From the NCBI RefSeq assembly GCF_903866365.1, contig NZ_CAIPNF010000027.1:1-64000 (forward strand): DNA of 64,000 bases, in the 5' to 3' direction. Made by a program: the position numbers and the translations under genes. The notes beneath the pieces were generated by a model, which was not told the DNA's origin, searched no databases, and worked only from the letters and a program-made list of their open reading frames with translations. This DNA is from an uncultured Thiocystis sp. Its GTDB lineage: Bacteria > Pseudomonadota > Gammaproteobacteria > Chromatiales > Chromatiaceae. This document shows positions 27,213 through 36,735 of this stretch, in pieces. Within the stretch, counting starts at the first letter, position 1. The number at the start of each line of letters is the position of its first letter.

Positions 27213-28994
27213 ATGATTCAACTCAATCATTGCACCGACCTCCTGTCTCAAGTGTACGGAGGCGCGGGCGGCGAGACGGGTTCCCTGGAGATGTCGGAAG
27301 ACGGCGGCTTCATGGGCGCCCTTGGCACCCAATTGCAAGACATCCTGGTCGACTGGGGGGAGGATCCGGCCGAGATCGCGGCGCTTGACGGTCAGGCGCT
27401 CCTGGCGCAATTCCTGACGCTCGCGCAAGATCGTCTGCCGCCCGCCGATGGACCGCGAATGGCGGGCGATCAAACCCCGGCGTCGCTCTCCGCGACGGCA
27501 TCGAGCCCGCTGGAGACGCCTACGGATCTGCTGAATAAATTGCTGGAATCGTCGATTTCCGGTGCCTTGCCGGCGACCGCGCAAGGCACCGACGCGCTGT
27601 CGGAGATGCGATCCGAAAACGCCGGCCAGGCCGTGTCGCCGACCGCGATTCCCGCGGACCTGCTCCGGCGGCTGTTGCAGCCGACGTCGGCGGATGGTCT
27701 GGAAAGCGCCAATCCGCCGCCCGCCGCCCTCGCGACTCCAGTGGAGTCAGGAGACACCGCGCCGGCGACGGCGATTTCTGCGGACTTGCTCCGGCGGTTG
27801 TTGCAGCCGGCACCGGCGGGTGGCGTGGCTCTTCCCCCGACGCCCACCGCCCTCGCGACTCCAGTGGAGTCAGGAGACACCGCGCCGGCGACGGCGATTT
27901 CTGCGGACTTGCTCCGGCGGTTGTTGCAGCCGACGTCGGCGGGTGGTCTGGAAAGCGCCGATCCGCCGCCCGCCGCCCTCGCGCATTCCCTGGAGTCAGG
28001 AGATGCAGCGCCGCCGACGGCGATTCCCGCAGACCGGCTTCGGCGTTTATTGCAGTCGGTACCAGGGGATGGCGTGGAGAAGGCTAACCCAGCGACCGCC
28101 GTTGCGTTGACAAAACCTGGAGAGTTCGGGCCGCCGTCCCTGCCGCAGGCGCTTCCCGCGGAGGCATTAAAGCCGTGGTTGCCGTCGATTCCGGCGGATG
28201 ACGTTGCGGCCATCCCAACGACCGCCGTCCTGGCGGATTCCGATGAGTCCGATCAGACACTGATCCTGAGAGCAACCGCTCCGAACTGGTTGAGCCAATT
28301 TCTGCCGGGACCGACCGATGCTGGAATCGGTGCGATGCAGCCCGGCGGCCCGCTGGCGGGCGAGGGGCAGGGCTTGCCGGCTGTCTTTTCGACCCGGGGC
28401 GCCCTGCTCGATCTGGCGCTGAAGGCGACGGACGAAACGCAGCGCCTTGCGGTCCGCGACGCTTCCGACGCAGCGGCCGAGTTGCCCGAGACGGGATTGC
28501 CCGCGACGGGCGCGCCCTCGGTCGGCACGCCAATCGGCTCCGGGCCGGCGCGGATATTCGACCTGTCCGATGTGTTCCGGCCCGGTGGCGAGACACGCCT
28601 GGCGGAGCAGGTGAAATGGGTCATGCGATCCGGCCTGGGGACGGCCGAGTTCACCCTGCATCCGCGGAGTCTGGGTGCCATGGAGGTGCGGGTGACCATG
28701 GAGGCCGATCAGGCGCATGTCCAGTTTCTGTCGCCTCATCCGATCGTGCGCGAGGTGCTAGAAGCGGCCTTGCCGCGGCTGCGGGATGCGCTGGCCCAGG
28801 ATGGTTTGTCGTTGGGCAACGTGTCGATTTCCGAGCAGGCCCCCGAAAGACGCGGCGAAGCGGATCGGGAGCAGGCTGGAACCGCGCAAGCCCGCCAGAA
28901 TTTTGACGGCCGTCTCGGGGAGGACGTCGAGTCTCCGGATCTCGCCGGCAGCACCCTGTCCGTCTTGTCCGGGAGACTAGATTATTTTATTTGA
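27213..28994 (+). CDS. fliK: FliK, hook-length control protein with ruler repeats
   Basis: A 593-aa secreted molecular ruler that sets hook length and triggers the FlhB substrate switch. The N-terminal ~140 residues are export-type and disordered. Residues ~142-300 consist of near-identical 40-43-residue repeats around PADLLRRLLQP. The C-terminal Flg_hook domain is clear: EQVKWVMRSGLGTAEFTLHPRSLGAMEVRV, QFLSPHPIVREVLEAALPRLRDAL, LGNVSIS. A second FliK-like protein is at 47567. Confidence 0.93.
   Translation: MIQLNHCTDLLSQVYGGAGGETGSLEMSEDGGFMGALGTQLQDILVDWGEDPAEIAALDGQALLAQFLTLAQDRLPPADGPRMAGDQTPASLSATASSPLETPTDLLNKLLESSISGALPATAQGTDALSEMRSENAGQAVSPTAIPADLLRRLLQPTSADGLESANPPPAALATPVESGDTAPATAISADLLRRLLQPAPAGGVALPPTPTALATPVESGDTAPATAISADLLRRLLQPTSAGGLESADPPPAALAHSLESGDAAPPTAIPADRLRRLLQSVPGDGVEKANPATAVALTKPGEFGPPSLPQALPAEALKPWLPSIPADDVAAIPTTAVLADSDESDQTLILRATAPNWLSQFLPGPTDAGIGAMQPGGPLAGEGQGLPAVFSTRGALLDLALKATDETQRLAVRDASDAAAELPETGLPATGAPSVGTPIGSGPARIFDLSDVFRPGGETRLAEQVKWVMRSGLGTAEFTLHPRSLGAMEVRVTMEADQAHVQFLSPHPIVREVLEAALPRLRDALAQDGLSLGNVSISEQAPERRGEADREQAGTAQARQNFDGRLGEDVESPDLAGSTLSVLSGRLDYFI
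27637..28110 (+). repeat. Tandem 120-129-bp coding repeats in fliK
   Basis: Repeat anchors CTCCGGCGG-TGTTGCAGCC begin near 27663, 27789, 27909 and, more diverged, 28038, giving periods of 126, 120 and 129 bases. The two central units share long identical stretches including the ATTTCTGCGGACTTG block. All periods are multiples of three, so copy-number change would lengthen or shorten the ruler without a frameshift. Confidence 0.85.
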
Positions 28995-29125
28995 TTTCAA
29001 ATGGTTACTTTTGCGATGATCGTCAGCCACCAGAGGCCGGGCGCGCGGTCCGGACGGATCGATGCGTTTTCGGTATCTGGTATGCTGGTCTGCCTACATT
29101 CGAGGATGATCCGTTAGGGTGAAAC
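28995..29125. other. Intergenic region before fliL
   Basis: 131 bases between fliK and fliL, a likely operon boundary. A TGGTATGCT near 29079 resembles an extended -10 box, and CTGG-N11-TGCC overlaps it but misses sigma-54 spacing by one base. No gene is present. Confidence 0.3.
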
Positions 29126-29680
29126 ATGGCCGAGAAAGTGACTGAATCGAAACCGAGCAAGGGCTCCAGCAGCAAGCTCAAGCTGATGATCCTGATCCTT
29201 ATTGTCTTGTTGATTCTCGCCGCGGGAGGTGGTGCCGCCTATTATTTCCTGTTCCGGGATGCCGCCGAGCCGGCCGAGGGCGCGGAAGAGCCGCATGGAT
29301 CCGCGTCCGAACCTGCTTCAGAACCGGTTACCGAACATGCGCCGGCCAAGCCATCGGAAGAGGCGCCGTTGATCTACCATGCGCTCGAACCGGTGACGGT
29401 CAATATCACGGCGCCCGGTCCGGTGCGTTTTCTTCGTCTCAATCTCACCATCGTCACGCGCGATCCGAATGTCGTTGCCGCCGTGGATAAACACCTGCCA
29501 TTGATCCGCAACGATCTGCTCGCGCATCTCTCGGGACAGAACTATGGCACGGTCAATACACCGGAAGGCAAGGACGCCTTGCGCGGAGACTTGAAGAACA
29601 TGCTGATCAAGATATTGACCCGAGCCAGGGAGCCCGTGGGAGTCGAGGATATTCTGTTCACCGATCTGGTCATGCAGTAG
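29126..29680 (+). CDS. fliL: FliL, stator-associated basal body protein
   Basis: A 184-aa single-pass membrane protein. The basic tail is followed by TM helix LMILILIVLLILAAGGGAAYYFL (about 20-42), an acidic periplasmic linker and the FliL domain with YHALEPVTVNI, RFLRLNLTIVTRDPNVVAAVDKHLPLIRNDLLAHL and the end DILFTDLVMQ. FliL forms rings around stators and raises torque. fliM starts 12 bases later. Confidence 0.95.
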   Translation: MAEKVTESKPSKGSSSKLKLMILILIVLLILAAGGGAAYYFLFRDAAEPAEGAEEPHGSASEPASEPVTEHAPAKPSEEAPLIYHALEPVTVNITAPGPVRFLRLNLTIVTRDPNVVAAVDKHLPLIRNDLLAHLSGQNYGTVNTPEGKDALRGDLKNMLIKILTRAREPVGVEDILFTDLVMQ

Positions 29681-29692
29681 GAGCGACGCGGT

Positions 29693-30670
29693 ATGGCGCA
29701 GCAGACCGACATTCTCAGCCAGGATGAAATTGATGCGCTACTGCATGGCGTCGACGATGGCGATATCGATACCGATACCAATCCCTTTCCGGCGGACGGA
29801 AGTGCGCGACCCTTCGACTTCGCCACCCAGGAGCGTATCGTCCGCGGGCGCATGCCCACGCTCGACATGATCAACGAGCGTTTTGCGCGATATCTGCGCA
29901 TCCATCTCTTCAATCTTCTGCGCCGCTCCTCCGAAATCTCCGTGATCGGCGCCCGGGTCACGAAATTCTCGGAATATCTCCACGGGCTCTATGTCCCGAC
30001 CAGCCTGAATCTGGTGCGGGTGATTCCGCTACATGGAACCGGACTGTTCGTGTTCGATCCGAAGCTGGTTTTCAGTCTGGTCGACAACTTTTTCGGCGGC
30101 GACGGACGTTATTATTCGCGTATCGAGGGACGCGACTTCACGCCCATGGAACTGCGGGTGATCAAGAATCTGCTCGATGCCGCCTTCGAGGACATGCAGA
30201 AGGCGTGGGAGCCGGTCATGCATCTGAAATTCGAGTTCATCAACTCGGAAGTCAATCCGCAGTTCGCCAATATCGTCAGTCCGACCGAGATCGTGGTCAT
30301 CAACGATTTTCATATCGAGCTCGATGGCGGGGGCGGCAATCTGCATGTGACCCTGCCGTATTCGATGATCGAGCCGATTCGCGAGGTCTTGGACACGGGT
30401 TTGCAATCCGATCGCTCCGGCGTCGACGAACGCTGGCTGCGCGCGCTTCAGGATGAAATCCCCTCGGCCCAGGTCGAGATCAGCTCGGTCCTCACCGAGG
30501 CCACGCTGACGGTCCAACAATTGCTTGATATGCGTCCAGGCGACATCATTCCGATCAACCTGCCCGAATCCGTGATTCTCAACGTCGAGGATATCCCGCT
30601 GTTTCGGGGTAAGTTTGGCGTCGCCAACGGCGCCAATGCAATCAAGATCGCTGAATATATCAAGCACTAG
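29693..30670 (+). CDS. fliM: FliM, rotor switch protein
   Basis: A 325-aa C-ring protein. The N-terminal CheY-P-binding peptide is present as ILSQDEIDALLHG (residues 7-19). The middle domain contains LDMINERFARYLRIHLFNLLRRSSEI and the FliG-contact loop FGGDGRYYSRIEGRDFTPMELRV. The C-terminal SpoA domain ends PVFRGKFG-like PLFRGKFGVANGANAIKI. It switches rotation on CheY-P binding. Confidence 0.97.
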   Translation: MAQQTDILSQDEIDALLHGVDDGDIDTDTNPFPADGSARPFDFATQERIVRGRMPTLDMINERFARYLRIHLFNLLRRSSEISVIGARVTKFSEYLHGLYVPTSLNLVRVIPLHGTGLFVFDPKLVFSLVDNFFGGDGRYYSRIEGRDFTPMELRVIKNLLDAAFEDMQKAWEPVMHLKFEFINSEVNPQFANIVSPTEIVVINDFHIELDGGGGNLHVTLPYSMIEPIREVLDTGLQSDRSGVDERWLRALQDEIPSAQVEISSVLTEATLTVQQLLDMRPGDIIPINLPESVILNVEDIPLFRGKFGVANGANAIKIAEYIKH

Positions 30671-30681
30671 CGGATGCTGAC

Positions 30682-31182
30682 ATGAGTACCGATACCGACC
30701 TCGATCCGAACGACGCCATTGCCGACGACTGGGCCGCGGCGCTGGAAGAACAGAAAGACGCCACGGTGTCGGTGCCCCCGGCGCGGGATGCCGCGCCCAA
30801 GCGAGGCACCGAGGAGCGGGCGTCCGCCAACCGCGGCGTTGGCGGGGGATCCATGGACGCGCTGCAGGCGCAGCCGATGAATCCCGAGGATTTCTCCGGC
30901 TGGCAGTCACCCGCCCATGAAGACGTCAACCTCAACATGCTGCTGGATGTGCCGGTGACCATTGCGATGGAAATCGGCCGCTCCAGGATCACGATTCGCA
31001 ATCTTTTGCAGTTGAATCAGGGCTCCGTGGTGGAACTGGATCGGCTCGCCGGCGAACCGCTGGATGTCCTGGTCAATGGAACCCTGATCGCCCATGGCGA
31101 GGTGGTGGTGGTCAACGAAAAATTCGGTATTCGCCTGACCGATGTCATCAGTCCCAGCGAACGGGTCCGCAAGCTCCGGTAA
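30682..31182 (+). CDS. fliN: FliN, rotor switch/export docking protein
   Basis: A 166-aa protein. The first ~80 residues are an acidic, disordered extension beginning with a DDWAAALEEQ motif. The SpoA core is canonical: NMLLDVPVTIAMEIGRSRITIRNLLQLNQGSVVELDRLAGEPLDVLVNGTLIAHGEVVVVNEKFGIRLTDV. FliN forms the base of the C-ring and binds FliH. fliO starts 4 bases after its stop. Confidence 0.96.
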   Translation: MSTDTDLDPNDAIADDWAAALEEQKDATVSVPPARDAAPKRGTEERASANRGVGGGSMDALQAQPMNPEDFSGWQSPAHEDVNLNMLLDVPVTIAMEIGRSRITIRNLLQLNQGSVVELDRLAGEPLDVLVNGTLIAHGEVVVVNEKFGIRLTDVISPSERVRKLR

Positions 31183-31186
31183 TCCC

Positions 31187-31630
31187 ATGACGTTCCGTCG
31201 GCCTCGTTTCCGTCATTCGGTCGTGCTCGCTCTGGGCGCGTTGATCGCCCTGGCCGCGCCGGCGTTACTGGCGGATCCCGCGGCGGCGTCCGCGCGGGTG
31301 GCGTCCGGGTATCTGGCCCAGATGGTGGGCGGTCTGGTGCTCGTCATCCTGATCATTCTGGCGCTGGCCTGGATCCTCCGCCGCCTGCCGGGCATGGCGG
31401 GCCAGGGACAGCAAGTCATCGAGATTCTGGCGGTGCGCGCGGTGGGAACGCGCGAACGCCTGATGCTCGTGCAGGTTGGAGAAGAGCAGATTCTGGTCGG
31501 GTTGACGCCGACCGGCATGCGCCATCTCCATACCCTGCGCACGCCGGTCGTCGTCGCGCCAGTGGAGCCGCGGGCGGGCGAGTTCGCGAGCCTGTTGCAG
31601 CGCGCCAGATCCCAGGGGGCGGGACAATGA
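31187..31630 (+). CDS. fliO: FliO, export gate assembly protein
   Basis: A 147-aa membrane protein that helps FliP oligomerise. An N-terminal signal-like helix ([18 protein letters not shown]) precedes TM helix [22 protein letters not shown]. The cytoplasmic domain has [31 protein letters not shown], the FliO signature. ATG 31187 follows fliN directly. Its stop overlaps the fliP ATG. Confidence 0.93.
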   Translation: MTFRRPRFRHSVVLALGALIALAAPALLADPAAASARVASGYLAQMVGGLVLVILIILALAWILRRLPGMAGQGQQVIEILAVRAVGTRERLMLVQVGEEQILVGLTPTGMRHLHTLRTPVVVAPVEPRAGEFASLLQRARSQGAGQ

Positions 31631-32376
31631 AGGGCGCCATGCGCCTGGGGCTGATGCTGGCGTTCGCGCTGGCGCCGGAACTTGTCCTGGCCCAGATCGG
31701 GGGGATGAATGCGGTCACCGTCACTAGCGCGCCGGATGGCGGGCAGGTCTACTCGGTGACCCTGCAGATCCTGCTGTTCATGACCCTGCTGACGTTGCTG
31801 CCGTCGGCGCTCATCATGCTGACCTCGTTCACGCGCATCATCATCGTGCTGGGCATTCTGCGCCAGGGGTTGGGCACCTCCCAAACGCCCTCGAACCAGA
31901 TCCTGCTTGGATTGGCGTTGTTTTTGACCCTCTTTGTCATGGCGCCGGTGTTCCAGGAAATTTATGACACGGCCGCCATTCCCTACATGGAGGAAAAACT
32001 CGGCACCGAGGAGGCGCTCGGCAAGGCGATCAAGCCGCTGCGCACCTTCATGCTGGCGCAAACCCGGGAAACCGATCTGTCGCTCTTCGCCGAGATCCGG
32101 GGGCTCGACGGTTTCGACTCGCCCGACGCCATTCCGCTCAACCTGCTGGTGCCGGCCTTTGTGATCAGCGAATTGAAAACCGCCTTCCAGATCGGCTTCC
32201 TGATCCTGATTCCCTTTTTGATCATCGACCTGGTGGTGGCGAGCGTGCTGATGTCCATGGGCATGATGATGCTGTCGCCGATGATCATCTCGCTGCCTTT
32301 CAAGATCATGCTGTTCGTGCTGGTCGATGGCTGGTCGCTGGTGATGGGCACCTTGGCCCAGAGTTTCTTTACCTGA
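31627..32376 (+). CDS. fliP: FliP, export gate protein
   Basis: A 249-aa membrane protein with a cleavable signal peptide (ending near LAQI). It shows the canonical [35 protein letters not shown] and the C-terminal [32 protein letters not shown] block. Five FliP subunits form the core of the export pore with FliQ and FliR. Spacing to fliQ is 11 bases. Confidence 0.97.
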   Translation: MKGAMRLGLMLAFALAPELVLAQIGGMNAVTVTSAPDGGQVYSVTLQILLFMTLLTLLPSALIMLTSFTRIIIVLGILRQGLGTSQTPSNQILLGLALFLTLFVMAPVFQEIYDTAAIPYMEEKLGTEEALGKAIKPLRTFMLAQTRETDLSLFAEIRGLDGFDSPDAIPLNLLVPAFVISELKTAFQIGFLILIPFLIIDLVVASVLMSMGMMMLSPMIISLPFKIMLFVLVDGWSLVMGTLAQSFFT

Positions 32377-32387
32377 GGTGATGCGCG

Positions 32388-32657
32388 ATGACGCCCGAAA
32401 TGGTGATGGATATTGGCAAAGAGGCCGGTCAGATAATCATCCTGCTGGCGGCGCCGCCCCTGCTGGCCGGATTGACCATCGGTCTGATCGTCAGCATGAT
32501 CCAGGCCGCGACCCAGATTCAGGAGATGACCCTCAGCTTTATCCCCAAGCTGCTGGGTGTCGGGGCCTCGCTGATCTTCGCGGGCCACTGGATGCTGTCG
32601 CTGATCACCGATTACATCACCCGTCTCTATCACAGTATTCCGAACCTGATCGGGTGA
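32388..32657 (+). CDS. fliQ: FliQ, export gate protein
   Basis: An 89-aa protein with two membrane helices. Family features are MTPEMVMDIGKEA, PPLLAGLTIGLIVSMIQAATQIQEMTLSFIPK and FAGHWMLSLITDYITRLYHSIPNLIG. It packs around the FliP-FliR core of the export gate. Confidence 0.97.
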   Translation: MTPEMVMDIGKEAGQIIILLAAPPLLAGLTIGLIVSMIQAATQIQEMTLSFIPKLLGVGASLIFAGHWMLSLITDYITRLYHSIPNLIG

Positions 32658-32678
32658 CCCGAGCGGTCGCCATCCGTC

Positions 32679-33452
32679 ATGAATTTTGCCGCCGAGGAGA
32701 TCGTGCTCTGGGTCGGCGCGCTGATGTGGCCATTCGTGCGCATCAGCGCCGCGCTGCTGGTCGCGCCGCTCTTCGGTGCCCGCAATGTCAATGTGCGTGC
32801 CCGGCTGGCCTTGGGGCTGCTGCTGGCGCTGGTCGTGGCGCCGCAGTTGACCGCTCAACCGACGGTCGATCCGCTTAGTCTGGGCGGGTTGGTGGTGGCC
32901 ATGCGGCAGATCCTGATCGGGGTCGCCATGGGCTTTATCCTGCAGATGGTCTTTTCGGCCTTGAATCAGGCGGGCGAATACATCGCGCTCTCGATGGGGC
33001 TGGGTTTCGCGTCGGCCGTCGATCCGGTCGGCGGGGTCCAGGTGCCGATGATCTCGCAGTTTCTCACGATCCTGGCGACCCTGATCTTTCTGGCCTTGAA
33101 CGGTCATCTGGTGCTGATCGAGTTGTTGCTCCGCAGCTTCGAGACCTTGCCGGTGGCGGGCGCCGGATTGACCTCCGACGATCTGTGGGCGGTCATCGCC
33201 TTTGGCAGCCAGATGTTCTCCGGCGCCGTCCTGATTGCCTTGCCCGCGATGGCCTCGTTGTTGCTGGTCAATCTCGCGATGGGCGTGGTCACGCGGGCGG
33301 CGCCCCAGCTGAATATTTTCGCCGTGGGTTTTCCCGTGACCATTCTGGCCGGTTTTCTCATTTTGATCCTGACGCTGCCGGCCTTGTCCGCGCGGATCGG
33401 CGAATTGCTCCTGGCCGCGTTCGCGCTGATCCAGCAGATCACGAGGGCATGA
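32679..33452 (+). CDS. fliR: FliR, export gate protein
   Basis: A 257-aa protein with about six membrane segments. Diagnostic parts are FVRISAALLVAPLFGARNVNVRARLALGLLLALVVAP, GFILQMVFSALNQAGEYIALSMGLGFASAVDP and NLAMGVVTRAAPQLNIFAVGFPVTI. One FliR completes the FliP5-FliR core. flhB begins two bases after the stop. Confidence 0.97.
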   Translation: MNFAAEEIVLWVGALMWPFVRISAALLVAPLFGARNVNVRARLALGLLLALVVAPQLTAQPTVDPLSLGGLVVAMRQILIGVAMGFILQMVFSALNQAGEYIALSMGLGFASAVDPVGGVQVPMISQFLTILATLIFLALNGHLVLIELLLRSFETLPVAGAGLTSDDLWAVIAFGSQMFSGAVLIALPAMASLLLVNLAMGVVTRAAPQLNIFAVGFPVTILAGFLILILTLPALSARIGELLLAAFALIQQITRA

Positions 33453-33453
33453 G

Positions 33454-34608
33454 ATGGCCGAAAACGAAAATGGTCAGGAACAAACCGAACAGCCGACCGC
33501 GAAGCGTCTGCGCGATGCCCGCGAAAAGGGGCAGGTCGCCCGCTCGCGCGAGTTCAATACTCTGGTGATCCTGCTCGCGGGCGGTGCCTTCTTGCTGTTT
33601 CTTGGGGGCGATCTGGCCGGGAGTCTGATGGCGCTGTTGACGGATGGGCTGACGCTCGAACGGAGCCTGATTTTCGATCCGGGCCTGCTGCTGCCGTATC
33701 TGCGCGATCTGATGACCCGCGCCCTGCTCATTGTCGCGCCGCTCTTGGTGGTCATGATGGCGATTGCGATCCTGGGCCCCATCCTGATCGGCGGGGCGAA
33801 TTTCTCCGCGAAGGCATTCGCGCCGAAGTTCTCGAAACTCAATCCAATCACGGGGATGAAGCGTCTTTTTTCGGTTCAGGGATTGATGGAACTGGTCAAG
33901 TCGCTTGGCAAGTTCATCCTGGTGGGCGTGGTCGCCGGCCTGGCGATCAGCGGCATCTGGGAATCGTTGATGAATCTGGGCGAGCTGCCGGTGGAGGTCG
34001 CGATCGCGCGAACGGGAGAGATGGCGGTCAACATTTTTCTGATCGCGTCGGCCGCCTTGATCCTGGTGGCCATCATCGATGTGCCGTTCCAACTCTACAA
34101 TCACAATAAGCAGTTGAAGATGACGCTCCAGGAGATCAAGGATGAGTTCAAGGAGAGCGAAGGCAAGCCCGAGGTCAAGGGACGGATCCGCCAGATGCAG
34201 ATGGAAATGTCGCGGCGCCGGATGATGTCCGAGGTGCCCAATGCGGATGTCATCATCACCAATCCCACCCACTATGCCGTGGCCATCGCCTATGAGGCCG
34301 CGACCATGCGCGCCCCGCGCATGCTGGCGAAAGGCGCCGATGACGTCGCGGCGGCCATTCGCGAACTGGCCGAGGCGCATGGCATCCCGCGGATCGAGGC
34401 GCCCCGGGTGGCGCGCGCGATCTATTTCACCACCGAGATCGGTCAGGAAATCCCCAACGGGCTCTTCGTGGCCGTGGCCCGTCTGCTGGCCTATGTCTAC
34501 CAGCTCAAACGCGAGGATCCCGAGGTCGAGATGCCCGAGGATCTGCCGGTTCCCGAGGAGTATCTCGATCCGCGGGCCGCGCGCCAGGCGCGGAGAGAAT
34601 CCCGATGA
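33454..34608 (+). CDS. flhB: FlhB, export substrate-specificity switch
   Basis: A 384-aa protein: basic N terminus, four membrane helices and a cytoplasmic autocleavage domain. The NPTH site is intact (VIITNPTHYAVAI, N270), so self-cleavage and the switch from hook to filament export should operate with FliK. The C-terminal tail is acidic then arginine-rich. It overlaps flhA by four bases. A shorter FlhB C-terminal-like protein is encoded at 47253. Confidence 0.97.
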   Translation: MAENENGQEQTEQPTAKRLRDAREKGQVARSREFNTLVILLAGGAFLLFLGGDLAGSLMALLTDGLTLERSLIFDPGLLLPYLRDLMTRALLIVAPLLVVMMAIAILGPILIGGANFSAKAFAPKFSKLNPITGMKRLFSVQGLMELVKSLGKFILVGVVAGLAISGIWESLMNLGELPVEVAIARTGEMAVNIFLIASAALILVAIIDVPFQLYNHNKQLKMTLQEIKDEFKESEGKPEVKGRIRQMQMEMSRRRMMSEVPNADVIITNPTHYAVAIAYEAATMRAPRMLAKGADDVAAAIRELAEAHGIPRIEAPRVARAIYFTTEIGQEIPNGLFVAVARLLAYVYQLKREDPEVEMPEDLPVPEEYLDPRAARQARRESR

Positions 34609-36713
34609 CGACCATGAGTGCACGTCTCGGCGGGATTGGCCGGCTGGGTCTCGGCGTGCCCGTGATTTTGATGGCGTTGCTCGCCATGCTGGTGCTGCCG
34701 CTGCCGCCATTTGCGCTCGATCTGCTCTTCACCTTCAATATCGCTTTGTCGCTGATCGTGGTCATGGTGGCGGTTTATACGCCAAAACCCATGGATTTTG
34801 CCGCCTTTCCCACGGTCCTGCTGCTGGCCACTCTACTGCGTCTGGCGCTGAACGTAGCCTCGACCCGGGTGATCCTGCTCTACGGCGGCGAGGGGACGGG
34901 TGCCGCGGGCCAGGTCATCGAGGCCTTCGGCGAGTTCGTCCTGGGAGGGAATTTCGCCATCGGTCTGGTGGTGTTCGCGATCCTGGTGATCATCAATTTC
35001 GTGGTGGTGACCAAGGGCGCGGGGCGGGTATCCGAAGTCAGCGCCCGCTTTACCCTGGACGCCATGCCGGGCAAGCAGATGGCGATCGACGCCGATCTGA
35101 ATGCCGGTCTGATTTCGCAGGAGGAAGCGCGCACGCGGCGCGTGGACGTGGCCCAGGAGGCGGATTTCTATGGCTCCATGGACGGTGCCAGCAAATTCGT
35201 ACGGGGCGACGCGGTGGCGGGGATCCTGATCCTCTTCATCAACATCCTGGGTGGCATCATCATCGGGACCACCCAGCACGGCCTGTCGTTCGCCGATGCC
35301 GCGAACAACTATATTTTGCTGAGTATCGGCGACGGACTGGTCGCGCAGATTCCGGCGTTGCTGCTGTCGTCCGCCACCGCCATCGTCGTCACCCGCGCTA
35401 ACACCGCCCAGGACATGGGCCAGCAGCTGACCAAGCAGTTGCTCTCCAATCCCCGCGTGCTCTACGTGACGTCGGGTGTCATCGGTATCCTCGGGGTGAT
35501 CCCGGGAATGCCGAATCTGGTCTTCCTCGGATTGGCCGCGATGCTGGCCGGTGGCGCCTACCTACAGGGTCGCAAACCGCCCGAATCCAGTCGCGATGAG
35601 GTGGAACAACTGCCCCCTGGCATGGAACTCCCCGCGCCGGAGGATCGGGATCTGTCCTGGGACGATGTCCCGCCGGTCGATCTGGTCTCGCTGGAGGTCG
35701 GTTATCGCCTGATCCCACTGGTCGATCGCAGCCAGGATGGGCAGCTCATGGGCCGGATCAAGGGCATTCGACGCAAGCTCTCGCAGGAATTCGGATTTCT
35801 CATTCAGCCGGTGCATATCCGCGACAATCTGGAGCTGGGCCCCAATCACTATCGTATCGCGCTGCTGGGGGTGAATGCCGCCGAGGCCGAGGTCTTCCCG
35901 GATCGGGAACTGGCGATCAACCCCGGACAGGTCTTCGGGACCGTGGCGGGGACGCCGACCAAGGATCCAACCTTCAATCTGGACGCGCTCTGGATCGACC
36001 CGGCCGATCGGGAATCCGCGCAGGGCGCCGGTTATACCGTGGTAGATGCCGCGACGGTGATCGCCACCCATCTGTCACAGGTGTTTCGGGATAACGCGCA
36101 TCGTCTGATCGGTTACGAGGAGGTCCAGCACCTGCTCGACCAGCTGGCGCGCCGCTCGCCCAAGCTGGTCGAGAATCTGATTTCTTCCAAGGCCCTGCCG
36201 CTTGGGATTGTTCTGAAGGTGCTGCAGAATCTGCTGGCGGAACAGGTGTCCATCCGGGATTTACGGACCATCGCCGAGATTTTGGCGGAACGCGCGATCA
36301 AGAGTCAGGATCCCGCCACCTTGACGGCGGCGGTGCGGGTCGCGCTCTCCCGCTCCATCGTGCAGGATCTCATCGGCCCGGAGGACGAATTGCCGCTGAT
36401 CGCCTTGGATCCGGCATTGGAGCAGATTTTGCATAAGTCGCTGCAAGGCAGTCAGGGCGAAACCATCGGTATCGAACCTGGGCTGGCGGAGCGGGTCCAA
36501 CGGTCGGTGACCGATGCCGCGCGACGCCAGGAAACGGAAGGAGCGCCCGCGGTGCTGGTGGTGGCTCCGGAGATTCGTTCCTGGATCGCGAGTTGGCTTC
36601 GCGGCGCGGTGCGCAATCTGACAGTCATGGCCTTTACCGAAATCCCGGACAACCGGCGTATCCGGGTCGTCGCCACCGTGGGCAAGGGCGATACCGCGCA
36701 GGCGCGGGCATGA
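34605..36713 (+). CDS. flhA: FlhA, export gate ring protein
   Basis: A 702-aa protein. The N-terminal half has eight membrane segments and the conserved cytoplasmic loop ARFTLDAMPGKQMAIDADLNAGLISQEEA. The C-terminal half (from ~350) is the nonameric docking ring for chaperone-substrate complexes, with VHIRDNLELGPNHYRIALLG and VENLISSKALPLGIVLKVLQNLL. FlhA also couples export to proton flow. flhF follows after 22 bases. Confidence 0.97.
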   Translation: MTTMSARLGGIGRLGLGVPVILMALLAMLVLPLPPFALDLLFTFNIALSLIVVMVAVYTPKPMDFAAFPTVLLLATLLRLALNVASTRVILLYGGEGTGAAGQVIEAFGEFVLGGNFAIGLVVFAILVIINFVVVTKGAGRVSEVSARFTLDAMPGKQMAIDADLNAGLISQEEARTRRVDVAQEADFYGSMDGASKFVRGDAVAGILILFINILGGIIIGTTQHGLSFADAANNYILLSIGDGLVAQIPALLLSSATAIVVTRANTAQDMGQQLTKQLLSNPRVLYVTSGVIGILGVIPGMPNLVFLGLAAMLAGGAYLQGRKPPESSRDEVEQLPPGMELPAPEDRDLSWDDVPPVDLVSLEVGYRLIPLVDRSQDGQLMGRIKGIRRKLSQEFGFLIQPVHIRDNLELGPNHYRIALLGVNAAEAEVFPDRELAINPGQVFGTVAGTPTKDPTFNLDALWIDPADRESAQGAGYTVVDAATVIATHLSQVFRDNAHRLIGYEEVQHLLDQLARRSPKLVENLISSKALPLGIVLKVLQNLLAEQVSIRDLRTIAEILAERAIKSQDPATLTAAVRVALSRSIVQDLIGPEDELPLIALDPALEQILHKSLQGSQGETIGIEPGLAERVQRSVTDAARRQETEGAPAVLVVAPEIRSWIASWLRGAVRNLTVMAFTEIPDNRRIRVVATVGKGDTAQARA

Positions 36714-36735
36714 GCGAGCGAACAGGAGCAGACAG

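Noticed and set aside
29075-29100. Sigma-54 promoter before fliL
   Set aside because: TGG-N11-GC spacing is one base too long and the -24 box is poor.
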